Assembly (NCBI GenBank): GCA_009268125.1
Contig: WBOU01000005.1
Location: forward strand, 1-64,000
Reading direction: 5' to 3'
Length of the DNA: 64,000 nucleotides
Source of the DNA: Chloroflexia bacterium SDU3-3
GTDB taxonomy: Bacteria; Chloroflexota; Chloroflexia; Chloroflexales; Roseiflexaceae
The notes below the pieces were generated by a model. The model saw nothing but the letters and a program-made list of their open reading frames with translations, had not been told where the DNA came from and searched no databases. Shown here one piece after another: positions 1 through 10,984 of the stretch; within the stretch, counting starts at the first letter, position 1, and the number at the start of each line of letters is the position of its first letter. A program made the translations under genes and the position numbers.

Positions 1-2298
<2,298 letters not shown>

Positions 2299-2311
2299 CA
2301 GACGGCGCGTG

Positions 2312-2350
2312 GGGCGTGCCGCCGCTCGGCGGCGCGCCCTTCCTTTTCTG
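2312..2350 (+). terminator. Hairpin terminator after infB
   Basis: A 12-bp stem (2312-2323 with 2328-2339, one G-U pair) with a 4-base loop is followed by a T-rich run (TTCCTTTTCT). It lies 14 bases past the infB stop and may partly separate infB from rbfA. Confidence 0.7.
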
Positions 2351-2410
2351 GCAGGGGCGTCGGCCCCATACGCAGGCGCTATGGCTGCCATGGGCCTGCA
2401 CCTAGGATGT

Positions 2411-2791
2411 ATGAGCAAACGAACCCAACAGGTCGGCGATGAGATCCAGCGCATCCTGAGCGAGGCCATCCAGTACGAGCTGCGCGACCCGCGCGTGGGC
2501 TTCGCCACCGTGATGAACGTGGAGATGAGCGCCGATCTTCAGCACGCCAAGGTCTTCATCTCGGTGATGGCCGAGCCAGCCGAGCAGAAGGAGACCATGG
2601 CCGCGCTTGAGCACGCCAAGGGCTTCCTGCGCCGCGCGGTGGCCCAGGGCCTGCGCCACATGCGCTCGGTGCCCGATCTGCATTTCCACCTCGACACCTC
2701 GCTGGCCTACACCCAGCGCATCGACGAGCTGCTGCACGAGATCAAGCAGGAAGACAAGGGCGACCAGGACAAGGGCGGCGAGCAGAAGTAG
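2411..2791 (+). CDS. rbfA: Ribosome-binding factor A
   Basis: RbfA is a small KH-fold protein that binds the 30S precursor and helps mature the 5' end of 16S rRNA, especially in the cold. The 126-residue product starts MSKRTQQVGDEIQ, carries the family pattern around LRDPRVGF and VFISVM, and ends in a charged Lys/Asp/Glu tail. The ATG at 2411 fits the family N-terminus and has AGGA just upstream; in-frame ATGs at 2381 and 2390 would add a few unlikely residues. It sits directly after infB, the usual bacterial order. Confidence 0.93.
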   Translation: MSKRTQQVGDEIQRILSEAIQYELRDPRVGFATVMNVEMSADLQHAKVFISVMAEPAEQKETMAALEHAKGFLRRAVAQGLRHMRSVPDLHFHLDTSLAYTQRIDELLHEIKQEDKGDQDKGGEQK

Positions 2792-2856
2792 CGCACCGGC
2801 CAGCTGGCCAGCGCCCTCTGCCCCGCCCTTGCTGTGCGCCAGGGCTGGTGTCTGCG

Positions 2857-3444
2857 ATGATTGAAACCCCAAACGACGTCTATTTTAAAAAGCGGCTGGA
2901 CTACTATGTCCATAGCCAGACCTTCGCATTCGATGTGGGCCACACGCTGTTCTCCTCGTTCCAGGTGGATGAGGGCACCGACCTGTTCCTGCGCACGATC
3001 GACGTGCCGCCGCCGCGCCAGGTGCTCGACATCGGCTGCGGGGTGGGCGTGATCGGCATCGTGCTGGCGCGGCTGTACCCCGAGGCCCAGGTGCTCTGCG
3101 CCGACCGCGATCTGCTGGCCGTGCGCTACACCCGCCACAACGCCCAGCTCAACCAGGTGGCCAACGTCACCGCCATGGGCAGCGTGGGCTTCGAGGATGT
3201 GCCCAGCGACAGCTACGACCTGATCACCTGCAACATCCCGGCCAAGGTCGGCGACGAGGCGATCGAGCGCGAGTTCATCCTGGAGCCGCTGGCCCACCTG
3301 CGGCCCGGCGGCGACTACTGGTTTGTGGTGGTGAGCGGCCTCAACCACCTCATCCCCAAGGTGGGCGTGCGCCACGGCCTGCACCTCAAGCAGGTGAAAA
3401 AGCGCGCCGGACACGCGGTCTACCACCTCAGAAAGCCCGCCTAG
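2857..3444 (+). CDS. RsmC-like class I SAM methyltransferase
   Basis: The 195-residue product resembles the small-methyltransferase (MTS) domain of RsmC/RlmG-type rRNA guanine-N2 methyltransferases: an N-terminal YYVHSQTF segment with hydrophobic FDVGHTLFS, the SAM-binding DIGCGVG (58-64), an acidic CADRD end of strand 2, and a motif IV at 126-129. Motif IV reads NIPA where N2-guanine methyltransferases have NPP(F/Y), so the substrate may differ. Start could instead be the GTG at 2848; AGGG at 2841 serves either. Its place between rbfA and nrnA suggests an rRNA or translation-linked target, but this is inference. Confidence 0.8.
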   Translation: MIETPNDVYFKKRLDYYVHSQTFAFDVGHTLFSSFQVDEGTDLFLRTIDVPPPRQVLDIGCGVGVIGIVLARLYPEAQVLCADRDLLAVRYTRHNAQLNQVANVTAMGSVGFEDVPSDSYDLITCNIPAKVGDEAIEREFILEPLAHLRPGGDYWFVVVSGLNHLIPKVGVRHGLHLKQVKKRAGHAVYHLRKPA

Positions 3445-3492
3445 CTGGCTCCATGCCCAGGGTTCGGCCCCCGAACGCTGGCCACACACACC

Positions 3493-4488
3493 ATGCATCT
3501 GTTTACCGACCCGCACGCGGCGGCGGCCCCCATCGCCGCGCAGATCGCCGCCGCCAGCCACGTGCTAGTGCTCACCCACGTCAACCCCGACGGCGACGCC
3601 ATCGGCTCGCTGCTGGGGGCCACCCACGTGCTGCGCGCCATGGGCAAGCAGGTGACGCCGGTGGCCATGCCGCCGCTGCCCGCCTACACGCTCTGGCTGC
3701 CCGCCGCCGACACCATCCAGGTCTACTCGCCCGGCATGGCCCTACCCCAGGCCGATCTGCTGCTGGTGGTGGACACCGCCAGCATGGGACGGCTGGGTGA
3801 GATCTACCCCAACCACATCGATCAGCTGGGCCAGCTGCCCATGGTGGTGGTCGACCACCACATCACCAACGATGGGCGCGGCACGCTCAACCTGATCCAG
3901 CCCGCCGCCGCCTCGGCCTGCGAGCTGCTCTACCAGCTGTTCGCCGCCATGGATGCCCCGATCAGCCCCGAGGCCGCGACCTGCATGCTCTTGGGCGTGA
4001 CCACCGACACCCAGAGCTTCCAGACCAGCGCCACCAAGCCCAGCAGCATGCGCGCCGCCGCCGACATGGTCGAGCGCGGCGCGCAGCTGGCGCGCGTGGT
4101 GCACGAGGTCTACTTCGCCATGCCGCCCACCAACGCGGCCCTGATGGGCCACGCGCTCACCAGCATGCGCTGGGAGGACGGGGTGGCCTGGGCCTTTGTG
4201 ACGCGGACCATGATGGACGCCACCGGCGCTGGCGACGAGGCGGCGGATGAGGTCATCCAGGTGATGCAGCGGCTGGCGGGCATCCGCGGCATGGTGCTGC
4301 TGAAGGAGCGCGAGGACGGCACCACCAAGATCAGCCTGCGCTCGCTGCCGCCCTACAACGTGGCGGTGCTGGCCCAGCACTATGGCGGCGGCGGCCACGC
4401 CCAGGCCGCCGGTGCCACGCTGCTGCTGGCCCCCGAGGCCGCCGCCGCCGATGTGCTGCCGCGCCTGCGCGCCCTGGTGGATGCCTGA
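3493..4488 (+). CDS. nrnA: DHH/DHHA1 phosphoesterase, NrnA-type oligoribonuclease/pAp phosphatase
   Basis: NrnA-like enzymes degrade 2- to 5-nt RNA oligomers and in many bacteria hydrolyse 3'-phosphoadenosine 5'-phosphate. The 331-residue product shows all the metal-binding motifs: DGDAIGS (33-39), VDTAS (93-97), DHH (121-123), and the DHHA1 GGGGHAQAAGA near residues 296-306. Length is normal for the family. The gene overlaps truB by one base (TGATG), which implies translational coupling; this rbfA-nrnA-truB-ribF order is common in Gram-positive-type genomes. Confidence 0.92.
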   Translation: MHLFTDPHAAAAPIAAQIAAASHVLVLTHVNPDGDAIGSLLGATHVLRAMGKQVTPVAMPPLPAYTLWLPAADTIQVYSPGMALPQADLLLVVDTASMGRLGEIYPNHIDQLGQLPMVVVDHHITNDGRGTLNLIQPAAASACELLYQLFAAMDAPISPEAATCMLLGVTTDTQSFQTSATKPSSMRAAADMVERGAQLARVVHEVYFAMPPTNAALMGHALTSMRWEDGVAWAFVTRTMMDATGAGDEAADEVIQVMQRLAGIRGMVLLKEREDGTTKISLRSLPPYNVAVLAQHYGGGGHAQAAGATLLLAPEAAAADVLPRLRALVDA

Positions 4489-5366
4489 TGCACGGCTTTC
4501 TGAACATCGACAAGCCTGCGGGCATGACCTCGCACGACGTGGTGGCCCGGCTGCGCCGCCTGGCCCGCCAGAAGCGCGTGGGCCACGCTGGCACGCTCGA
4601 CCCCGCCGCCACCGGCGTGCTGGTGGTGGCGCTGGGCCAGGCCACCCGCCTGATCGAGTATGTGCAGGATGAGACCCGCAAGTCGTACCGGGCCACGGTG
4701 CGGCTAGGCGCAACCACCACCACCGACGACGCCGAGGGCGAGGTGGGCGTGGTGCGCCCGGTGCCCGCCCTGGCCCAGGCCGATCTGGCCCAGGCGCTCG
4801 CGCCGTTCCAGGGCCACATCCAGCAGGTGCCGCCTATGTACTCGGCGCTGCACCACGAGGGCCAGCGCCTGTACGATCTGGCCCGCGCCGGGGTGACGCT
4901 CGACCTGCCCGCACGCCCCGTGGTGATCTACCAGATCGACCTGGTGGAGCTGCGCCTGCCCGATGTGGTGCTCGACATCACCTGCGGCAAAGGCACCTAC
5001 ATCCGCTCGATCGCCCGCGACCTGGGGGCGGCGCTGGGCTGCGGCGCACACCTGGCCGCGCTGCGGCGCACCGCCGTGGGCACATTCGTGGTGGCTCAGG
5101 CCGCCACGCTTGAGGCGCTGGAGCAGGGCCAGCCGGCCCTGGCCGAGGTGCTGCTGCCCGCCGAGCACGCCGTGCGCGACTGGCCCGCCGTGGCGCTAGA
5201 TGCCGAGCAGGCCGCCTTCGTGCGCAACGGCAGGCCGCTGCTGCTGCCCGACGCCCCCGCAGGCGAGCGCGCCCGCGCCCACGGCCCCGGCGGCGAGCTG
5301 CTGGCCACGCTCCAGCTTCAGGATGGCCGCTGGCAGCCCACCAAGGTCTTTCAGTGGGACGCATAA
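4488..5366 (+). CDS. truB: tRNA pseudouridine(55) synthase
   Basis: TruB converts U55 of the tRNA T-loop to pseudouridine. The 292-residue product has the N-terminal FLNIDKPAGMTSHD segment, the catalytic motif GHAGTLDPAATG with the nucleophilic Asp at 38, and a GKGTYIRS motif for RNA binding. A C-terminal region of about 70 residues resembles the PUA-like extension. Its ATG shares a base with the nrnA stop codon, so the two are probably translated together. Confidence 0.95.
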   Translation: MHGFLNIDKPAGMTSHDVVARLRRLARQKRVGHAGTLDPAATGVLVVALGQATRLIEYVQDETRKSYRATVRLGATTTTDDAEGEVGVVRPVPALAQADLAQALAPFQGHIQQVPPMYSALHHEGQRLYDLARAGVTLDLPARPVVIYQIDLVELRLPDVVLDITCGKGTYIRSIARDLGAALGCGAHLAALRRTAVGTFVVAQAATLEALEQGQPALAEVLLPAEHAVRDWPAVALDAEQAAFVRNGRPLLLPDAPAGERARAHGPGGELLATLQLQDGRWQPTKVFQWDA

Positions 5367-5446
5367 GGCGGTTTTCTCGATTACAATGGTAGAGCCATCC
5401 TTACGAGGATCTTGTGGCCGCACTGTTTGTAACATCGAGAGATCCC

Positions 5447-6382
5447 ATGAAGCTCATCCAAGGCTCGCAGCAGCCTGTCAACGATCTTCCCACGGTGCTC
5501 ACCATCGGCGTGTTCGATGGGATGCACCGTGGGCACCAGCACCTGATCAGCAGCGCCGTGCGCCGCGCCCACGAGCTGGGCGCGCAGGCGGCAGTGCTGA
5601 CCTTCGACCCGCACCCCGACCTCGTCATCCACCCCGAGCGCAAGCGCATCTACCTGGGCACGCTGCAGCAGCGGCTCGATATGATCGCGCGCCTCGGGGC
5701 GGATGTGGCGATCGTGCTGCCCTTCACCGAGGCCACCAAGGGCCAGAGCGCCCAGGCGTTTGTCGAGCAGATCACCGCCACGGTGGCGCTGCGCGAGCTG
5801 TGGGTCGGCTACGACTTCGCCCTGGGCCGCATGCGCGAGGGCAACACCACGCGCCTGGCCGAGCTAGGCCAGAGCTACGGCTTCAGCGTGCACCCGGTGG
5901 CCGCGCAGATCGACGGCGACGCGCCGATTAGCTCCTCGCGCATACGGGCGGCGCTGGCCCAGGGCGACATGGCCGAGGCCCAGCGCCTGTTCGGCCACCC
6001 CTTCGAGGTGGCCGGGCCGGTGGTGCAGGGCGACCAGCGCGGGCGCACCATCGGCTTCCCCACCGCCAACGTGGCCGTGGATGAGCTGGTGGTGCTGCCC
6101 GCCGACGGCGTGTATGTCTGCACCGTCGACCTGGATGGCACCCGCTACGGCGCGGTCACCAATGTGGGCGTGCGCCCCACCTTCGACGGCGTGCGCCGCA
6201 CCTGCGAGGCCCACCTGCTCGACTTCAGCGGCGACCTGTACGGGCGCACCATCGGCGTGCGCATGCTGCACCGCCTGCGCGGCGAGCAGAAGTTCGCCGG
6301 TGTGCAGCAGCTGGTGGCCCAGATCCAGGCCGACGCCCAGGCGGGCCGCGCATGGCTGGCCCAGCACGACACAACACCGTAG
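5447..6382 (+). CDS. ribF: Bifunctional riboflavin kinase / FAD synthetase
   Basis: RibF phosphorylates riboflavin to FMN and adenylylates FMN to FAD. From the ATG at 5447 the 311-residue protein starts MKLIQGS, matching the usual family start; a GTG at 5414 with GAGGA in front is the alternative. The N-terminal FAD synthetase domain holds GVFDGMHRGH (21-30) and an ISSSRIR motif, and the C-terminal riboflavin kinase domain holds GRTIGFPTANV and DLYGR. It closes the infB-to-ribF cluster. No FMN riboswitch is visible upstream. Confidence 0.94.
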   Translation: MKLIQGSQQPVNDLPTVLTIGVFDGMHRGHQHLISSAVRRAHELGAQAAVLTFDPHPDLVIHPERKRIYLGTLQQRLDMIARLGADVAIVLPFTEATKGQSAQAFVEQITATVALRELWVGYDFALGRMREGNTTRLAELGQSYGFSVHPVAAQIDGDAPISSSRIRAALAQGDMAEAQRLFGHPFEVAGPVVQGDQRGRTIGFPTANVAVDELVVLPADGVYVCTVDLDGTRYGAVTNVGVRPTFDGVRRTCEAHLLDFSGDLYGRTIGVRMLHRLRGEQKFAGVQQLVAQIQADAQAGRAWLAQHDTTP

Positions 6383-6399
6383 AACGACGATATCATACG

Positions 6400-6429
6400 T
6401 TGCCCCATGGCCAGCTGCCGTGCTATAGT
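6400..6429 (+). promoter_or_regulatory. Candidate sigma70 promoter of the DtxR-type gene
   Basis: TTGCCC (6400-6405) and TATAGT (6424-6429) are separated by 18 bases, the -10 being preceded by TGC. It lies just after the ribF stop and 47 bases before the regulator start. Confidence 0.55.
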
Positions 6430-6475
6430 GCCAGCAGACCGCCAGCGAGGCCGGGGCAACCTGAAGAGAGAGACT

Positions 6476-7159
6476 ATGGCGAAAGGCGATGACCGCACCC
6501 TCACCAACCGTGGCGTGAGCCGCGCTATCGAAGACTACCTGAAGGCGATCTACACGCTCGCCCAGGAGCATAGCGCGGTCTCCACCTCGCTGCTCTCCGA
6601 GCAGCTCGGCGTGCGACCCGCGTCCGTCACCGGCATGCTCAAGGCCATGGCCGAGGCCAGCCTGGTGATGTACACGCCCTACCGTGGCGTCGAGCTGACC
6701 GCCGAGGGCCAGCGGATCGCGCTGGAGGTGGTGCGCCACCACCGGCTGCTGGAGCTGTACCTGGTGGAGGCGCTGGGCTACAGCTGGGATGAGGTGCACG
6801 AGGAGGCTGAGGCGCTGGAGCACCATATCTCCGAAAAATTCGAGCAGCGCATCGCCGCCGCCCTGGGCAACCCCGAGTTCGACCCGCACGGCGACCCCAT
6901 CCCCAGCATCCACGGCACGCTGCCGATCGGCTCGACCCGCCGCCTGGGCGACATCGCGGTGAGCGAGTGCGGCGTGGTGAACCGCGTGAGCGACCAGAAC
7001 CCCGAGCGCCTGCGCTACCTGGCCGACATGGGCATCATCCCCGGCGCATCGGTCGAGGTCACATCCAGCGCGCCCTTCGACGGCCCCGTCACCGTGCGGG
7101 TGGGCGAGCACAGCTACGCGCTCGACCGGCGGCTGGCGCGCAAGATCTTCATCACGTAG
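6476..7159 (+). CDS. DtxR/MntR-family metal-dependent transcription repressor
   Basis: Proteins of this family bind Fe(II) or Mn(II) and repress metal-uptake genes. The 227-residue product has an N-terminal winged helix-turn-helix (about 15-70, with LGVRPASVTGMLKAM as recognition region), a metal-binding dimerisation domain rich in His/Glu (about 70-145, RHHRLLELYL, HEEAE, LEHHIS), and a C-terminal FeoA/SH3-like domain (about 150-225). The three-domain layout is IdeR/DtxR-like. Start chosen at ATG 6476 with a GAAGAGAGAG stretch in front. Whether it senses iron or manganese cannot be decided here. Confidence 0.9.
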   Translation: MAKGDDRTLTNRGVSRAIEDYLKAIYTLAQEHSAVSTSLLSEQLGVRPASVTGMLKAMAEASLVMYTPYRGVELTAEGQRIALEVVRHHRLLELYLVEALGYSWDEVHEEAEALEHHISEKFEQRIAAALGNPEFDPHGDPIPSIHGTLPIGSTRRLGDIAVSECGVVNRVSDQNPERLRYLADMGIIPGASVEVTSSAPFDGPVTVRVGEHSYALDRRLARKIFIT

Positions 7160-7170
7160 CGGGTATAGTT

Positions 7171-7195
7171 CCCACCAAAGCTCCAAGACTCCAAG
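7171..7195 (+). repeat. Short degenerate copy of the CCAAGACTCCAAG intergenic repeat
   Basis: The bases between the DtxR-type gene stop and its terminator read like the core of the repeat found at 30.97 and 60.03 kb (CACCAAAGCTCCAAGACTCC). It is the shortest copy in the window. Confidence 0.5.
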
Positions 7196-7200
7196 ATTCT

Positions 7201-7232
7201 GAAGGTGTGAGATGGCTCGCACCTTCTTTTTT
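7201..7232 (+). terminator. Intrinsic terminator after the DtxR-type gene
   Basis: GAAGGTG (7201-7207) pairs with CACCTTC (7220-7226), extended by GAG/CTC inside and an ATGG loop, and is followed by TTTTTT. Confidence 0.9.
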
Positions 7233-7318
7233 ATGTGCTGAAAGCGGACACGAGATCCACACCTTGCCCACATCGGGCTGGGGGCGATAACGACAATGCG
7301 TGATCATATCTCATTCAG

Positions 7319-7355
7319 ACAGGGGGGTTCACCGGCCCGGCAGGGGGGTTCACCG
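7319..7355. repeat. Two copies of a 15-bp direct repeat
   Basis: CAGGGGGGTTCACCG occurs at 7319-7333 and 7341-7355, 22 bases apart, in the gap between the convergent DtxR-type and glycosyltransferase genes. No function is evident. Confidence 0.7.
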
Positions 7356-7371
7356 ACAAACGCCTATAGGC

Positions 7372-7411
7372 AAACAACCCCCAAGGCCGCAACATCCGGC
7401 TGCCTTGGGGG
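7372..7411 (-). terminator. Intrinsic terminator of the glycosyltransferase gene
   Basis: On the minus strand CCCCCAAGGC (from 7411) pairs with GCCTTGGGGG (to 7378) and is followed by TTGTTTG. It lies 31 bases past the stop of the gene at 7443. Confidence 0.8.
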
Positions 7412-7442
7412 TGAAAACCTGCGCATCGGCGTAAGAAGGGCG

Positions 7443-8480
7443 CTACCGCCCGAGCAGGCGGGCATAGAGGCTGGTGAAGCCGGTGCCGAGCGGCTGATAG
7501 CCGTAGGTGGATGCCACCTTCTCGCGGCCATGCAGGCCGAACTGCCGCCGCAGCGCCGCATCCTCGCCCAGCGCGCGCACCTTCTCGGCGTAGGCCGCCA
7601 CATCGTTGCGCGGGCACAGGAAGCCGTTCTGGCCCTCGTCCACCACCTCGGGCAGGGCCGAGGCGTCGGTGGTGACCACCGGGCGACCGCAGGCCAGCGC
7701 CTCGGCGGGCGCGATGCCGAAGCCCTCCAGCCGCGAGGGGAACAGCAGGATGTCGCACGACTGGTAGGCCTTCACCAGCCCGGCGCGGTCGGGCGAGCCG
7801 ATCGAGATCATGCGCGGGTGGGGCGGCTGCTCGTCGCTGCCCTGGAAGCCGCCAGTGTAGTAGAGCGCGTAGTCCTCGGGCAGCATGTCCATGATCTTGG
7901 GCAGCAGGTCGAAGCCCTTGCGGCGCGTGCGGTTGCCCACGAACAGCAGGCGGATGCGCGCATCCGAGGGCGGCAGGCCATCGTCGCTGCGGGCCAGATC
8001 GGGCGTGGGCACAAACACGTCGGTGTCGATCCCGTCGTAGATCAGCACGGTATCGCGCTTGCCGTAGGTCTGCTCGACCTGGCGCTGGGTGTAGCGCGAG
8101 ACGCAGACCACCGCGTCGGCCTCGCGGATGGAGCGCTCGTCGTAGCGCGACTCGACCAGGCGGTAGAAGATGCGCTGGGCCAGCGAGCTGTAGGGCTGCA
8201 GCTCGGGGTCGGTGGTCAGGTGGTGCACAGTGGTGACCAGCGGCATGCCGGGCACGCGCAGCGCGAAGCCCACGCGCGAGCGGCCCTGGATCACGTCGAA
8301 GCCGCGCCACCAGCCCATGGGCAGGCTGCGCTGGATGAGCATGGGCGCGAAGTTGTACAGCTCGGGCAGGCGCAGCAGCTCGGCGCGGGGCGCACCGTGC
8401 TGGCGCACCGAGCGCAGGATGTTCTGGATGCCGAAGTCCACGCCGCCGCGCCCGGTGGGCGAGAGGTAGAGAGGTCGCAT
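7443..8480 (-). CDS. GT4-family glycosyltransferase
   Basis: A retaining glycosyltransferase with the GT-B fold. The 345-residue product shows the family hallmarks: a VVCVSRYT segment ending the N-terminal domain, LLFVGNRTRRKG opening the nucleotide-sugar domain, and an EGFGIAPAEALACG motif near residue 250 that contacts the donor phosphates and sugar. It starts 18 bases after the stop of the acetyltransferase gene, so the two likely form one transcript. The acceptor is not predictable; a cell-surface glycan or glycolipid is likely. No membrane segment seen. Confidence 0.88.
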   Translation of the reverse strand: MRPLYLSPTGRGGVDFGIQNILRSVRQHGAPRAELLRLPELYNFAPMLIQRSLPMGWWRGFDVIQGRSRVGFALRVPGMPLVTTVHHLTTDPELQPYSSLAQRIFYRLVESRYDERSIREADAVVCVSRYTQRQVEQTYGKRDTVLIYDGIDTDVFVPTPDLARSDDGLPPSDARIRLLFVGNRTRRKGFDLLPKIMDMLPEDYALYYTGGFQGSDEQPPHPRMISIGSPDRAGLVKAYQSCDILLFPSRLEGFGIAPAEALACGRPVVTTDASALPEVVDEGQNGFLCPRNDVAAYAEKVRALGEDAALRRQFGLHGREKVASTYGYQPLGTGFTSLYARLLGR

Positions 8481-8498
8481 AGCGTACCGCCAGATCTG

Positions 8499-9695
8499 CT
8501 AGAAGAAATCGAATGAGAACGGCGCAAGCCCGGCGAACAGCGTGTCGGCCACGGCCAGCGCATCGCGGCTGCTGGCCGTGATGATGCCGAACGCGGCGGC
8601 AGCGCTGGGCCGCAGGTAGCGGGCATAGATCTGGGCCAAGGCGCGCACGTCGCAGCTGATCTGGGCGGGCGCGTCGGCGGGCAGGCGGCGCACCTGGGCC
8701 GCGCCATCGGCCACCTCGATCTGGTAGACACCCTGGTTGAAGGCCAGCCAGTCGTCGGCCACGGCCAGCGTCAGCGTGCCGCGCGCGGCGGAAGGGAAGC
8801 GGTAGCTGGCCAGCGCCTGCTCGACATCCACCAGCCGCAGCATGAAGTGCTGCTCCACCTCGCAGCGCAGCGGGTTGGGCATCAGCAGGTTCACCGGCGC
8901 ATCCACCGGCGCGCGGAACTCCACCTGCTCACACTGCGAGTCGTGCTGCGAGAGGAAGGCGAACAGGTTGGCGCGGGCCACTGGGTCGAGCGCCACCATC
9001 TCGCGGCAGACCATGCGCGTGGTGCTGTCGGGCTTCTTCTCCATGCGGTAGATGGTGTAGGCCCGGCCCTGGCCCTGCTCGTCGCGCCAGATGGCGATGC
9101 GGCGCGGCTTGCCATCCCATGTGGTCAGGATCTCGCTGCGCCACCACTGGGCGTCGCGCACCATGGGCCCGAAGCGGCCACGCAGCGCCTGGGCGTAGAT
9201 CGCATCCAGCTGCGGGATGCTGCGCTCATCCTCGATGGTGAACTGGCCGCTCTGCCGCCGCTGGAAGGGCAGCAGATCTTCGGGGGCGCAGCGGTAGACC
9301 GCCCGATCCATGCAGGTGGCCCAGCCGAATCGCCCGTAGAACGAGACCTTGAACGGGTGCAGCATGGCCAGCGCCATGCCGCGCTCGCGCATCTCGTCAC
9401 AGGCCCCGCGCAGCATCTGCTCCACATAGCCGCGCCGCCGCAGCTCGGGCGGGCACGAGACCGCGCCGATCGCGCCGAACAGGTGGCTGGCGCGGCCATC
9501 GGTCAGGGTGTAGGGCTGCAGCACCATCTGGGATGTGAGCCTGCCGCCCGCGAACACGCCGCGCGCCACATTCTGCGGCAGCGTGGCCAGCCAGCGGTCC
9601 ACATCCACCGACTCAATCCCGAAGGCGAAGGCGTCGCCAGCGGCGAACTGGGCCATATGCTCGGCCCCCACGGGGGCGTAGATCGTATCACTCAT
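8499..9695 (-). CDS. Eis-like GNAT acetyltransferase with sterol-carrier-like C-terminal domain
   Basis: The 398-residue product matches the Eis family (COG4552): an N-terminal GNAT domain with the acetyl-CoA loop (CPPELRRRGYVEQMLR) and FYGRFGW, a second GNAT-like half, and a C-terminal SCP2-like domain. Known Eis proteins acetylate amines such as aminoglycosides and use a Tyr as general acid and the C-terminal carboxylate of a Phe as general base; here a Tyr stands in FYGRFG and the chain ends in FDFF, consistent with that mechanism. AAAGGAG lies in front of ATG 9695. Natural substrate unknown. Confidence 0.87.
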   Translation of the reverse strand: MSDTIYAPVGAEHMAQFAAGDAFAFGIESVDVDRWLATLPQNVARGVFAGGRLTSQMVLQPYTLTDGRASHLFGAIGAVSCPPELRRRGYVEQMLRGACDEMRERGMALAMLHPFKVSFYGRFGWATCMDRAVYRCAPEDLLPFQRRQSGQFTIEDERSIPQLDAIYAQALRGRFGPMVRDAQWWRSEILTTWDGKPRRIAIWRDEQGQGRAYTIYRMEKKPDSTTRMVCREMVALDPVARANLFAFLSQHDSQCEQVEFRAPVDAPVNLLMPNPLRCEVEQHFMLRLVDVEQALASYRFPSAARGTLTLAVADDWLAFNQGVYQIEVADGAAQVRRLPADAPAQISCDVRALAQIYARYLRPSAAAAFGIITASSRDALAVADTLFAGLAPFSFDFF

Positions 9696-9733
9696 CGGCG
9701 GTCGCTCCTTTCATCATCGATTCGAGCGCGACA

Positions 9734-9761
9734 CAAAAGAGGGGAGGCCTGCCGCCTCCCC
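9734..9761 (-). terminator. Intrinsic terminator of the methyltransferase gene
   Basis: On the minus strand GGGGAGGC (from 9761) pairs with GCCTCCCC (to 9741) across a 5-base loop, followed by TCTTTTGT. It separates the methyltransferase from the acetyltransferase. Confidence 0.85.
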
Positions 9762-9779
9762 AGCGCGGGACGGTAGCGG

Positions 9780-10850
9780 CTAGGCGCGGGGTTTCTCGAC
9801 CACGATAAAGTAGCTGCCCGAGCGCAGGTGGCCGAACAGCCACAGGTCCAGCTCCATCATCAGGGTCACGGCGTAGAGCGCGTAGTAGACCGGGCCGCGC
9901 TTGCCCAGGAAGCCGCGCATCTTGCGGCGGGCGCGGATCTCGCGGGCGGTGCCCTCGGCCACATGGCCCTCGCCGGTGGCGGGTGCGGCGGCCTTCTTGG
10001 GCTTGCGGGCCAGCGCGGCCTCGCCCAGCTTCATCAGCACGTGCTCGACAAAGCTGGTGAACACGCTGTTCCAAAACACCACCTTCACCACCCGCAGCCC
10101 GGCGCGGTCCATGGCGGCCAGCACATCCTCCCAGTGCGGCATGGCCTTCACATGGTCGGATTTGCGGCGGGCCTCGCGCTCGAAGTCGTACACGCCCGCC
10201 TTCACGAACTGGCGGCCAAGCCAGCGGCTGGCATCCACCAGCGGCTGGAGCGACGACGGATCTTTGGTGTTGGAGAAGGCCATGAACTGGCCGCCCGGCT
10301 TGAGCACGCGGGCCGTCTCGGCCAAGTAGGCGTCGATCACGTCCAGCGGGAAATGCTCAAGCACATCGATCGAGAACGACTTGTCAATGGTATTCTCGGC
10401 GAAGGGCAGGCAGCGGGCGTCGGCCTTGGTGAGCGTGATCTTCTCCAGGGCCTCGTCGGCAAACATGGTCGCCGGGTCGGAGCCGATCATCAGGCCGACC
10501 TTGTCCACATTCCAGATCGCGTGCTTGGCGGTGCCGCAGCCATTGTCCAGCACCACATCGGTGGGCTTGAACTTGAGCAGGCGGGCCAGCGCGCGGTCGC
10601 GCACGCCAGCGGCCAGCAGCGCCGGGGCCATCTCGCGGTAGTCCAGCTCCTCGGCCAGCTCGGCCTCCTCGCTGACATACTTGGAGACGTAGCCGAACTC
10701 CACCGAGCGCGGCATCAGGTCGATATAGCCCTGCTCAAAGGGGTAGTCGTTGCCGCAGTGGGCGCAGTGCACGCCCGCATCGGCGACAACCAGGTCGCGC
10801 GACTGACATGTCGGGCACTGGAGCAGGTGGAAGAGTTCACGAGCGATCAT
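9780..10850 (-). CDS. SAM-dependent methyltransferase with N-terminal zinc ribbon
   Basis: The 356-residue product begins with a Trm112-like zinc ribbon (Cys12, Cys15, Cys29, Cys32), then a class I methyltransferase domain of the type-11 kind with DNGCGTAKH (102-110), DVLEHFP and RVLKPGG. A hydrophobic stretch near the C-terminus (YYALYAVTLMMELDLWLFG) may anchor it to the membrane. Such proteins often modify lipids, quinones or surface glycans; the nearby glycosyltransferase fits this but does not prove it. Confidence 0.82.
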   Translation of the reverse strand: MIARELFHLLQCPTCQSRDLVVADAGVHCAHCGNDYPFEQGYIDLMPRSVEFGYVSKYVSEEAELAEELDYREMAPALLAAGVRDRALARLLKFKPTDVVLDNGCGTAKHAIWNVDKVGLMIGSDPATMFADEALEKITLTKADARCLPFAENTIDKSFSIDVLEHFPLDVIDAYLAETARVLKPGGQFMAFSNTKDPSSLQPLVDASRWLGRQFVKAGVYDFEREARRKSDHVKAMPHWEDVLAAMDRAGLRVVKVVFWNSVFTSFVEHVLMKLGEAALARKPKKAAAPATGEGHVAEGTAREIRARRKMRGFLGKRGPVYYALYAVTLMMELDLWLFGHLRSGSYFIVVEKPRA

Positions 10851-10984
10851 AGGTTTTGCTTCTGTGTTGGAATTCAGACACGGTGCCCCACCGGGATGGC
10901 CGAAGCAGGCTCGGCGCTAGCGGGGGAGCCGCTCTCTCAATAGGCGCGTGGGGCGCTGTATAGCGAGTATGGCTAGCGCTGCGC

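Noticed and set aside
5370-5446. FMN riboswitch before ribF
   Set aside because: The space is too short and none of the conserved RFN segments is visible.
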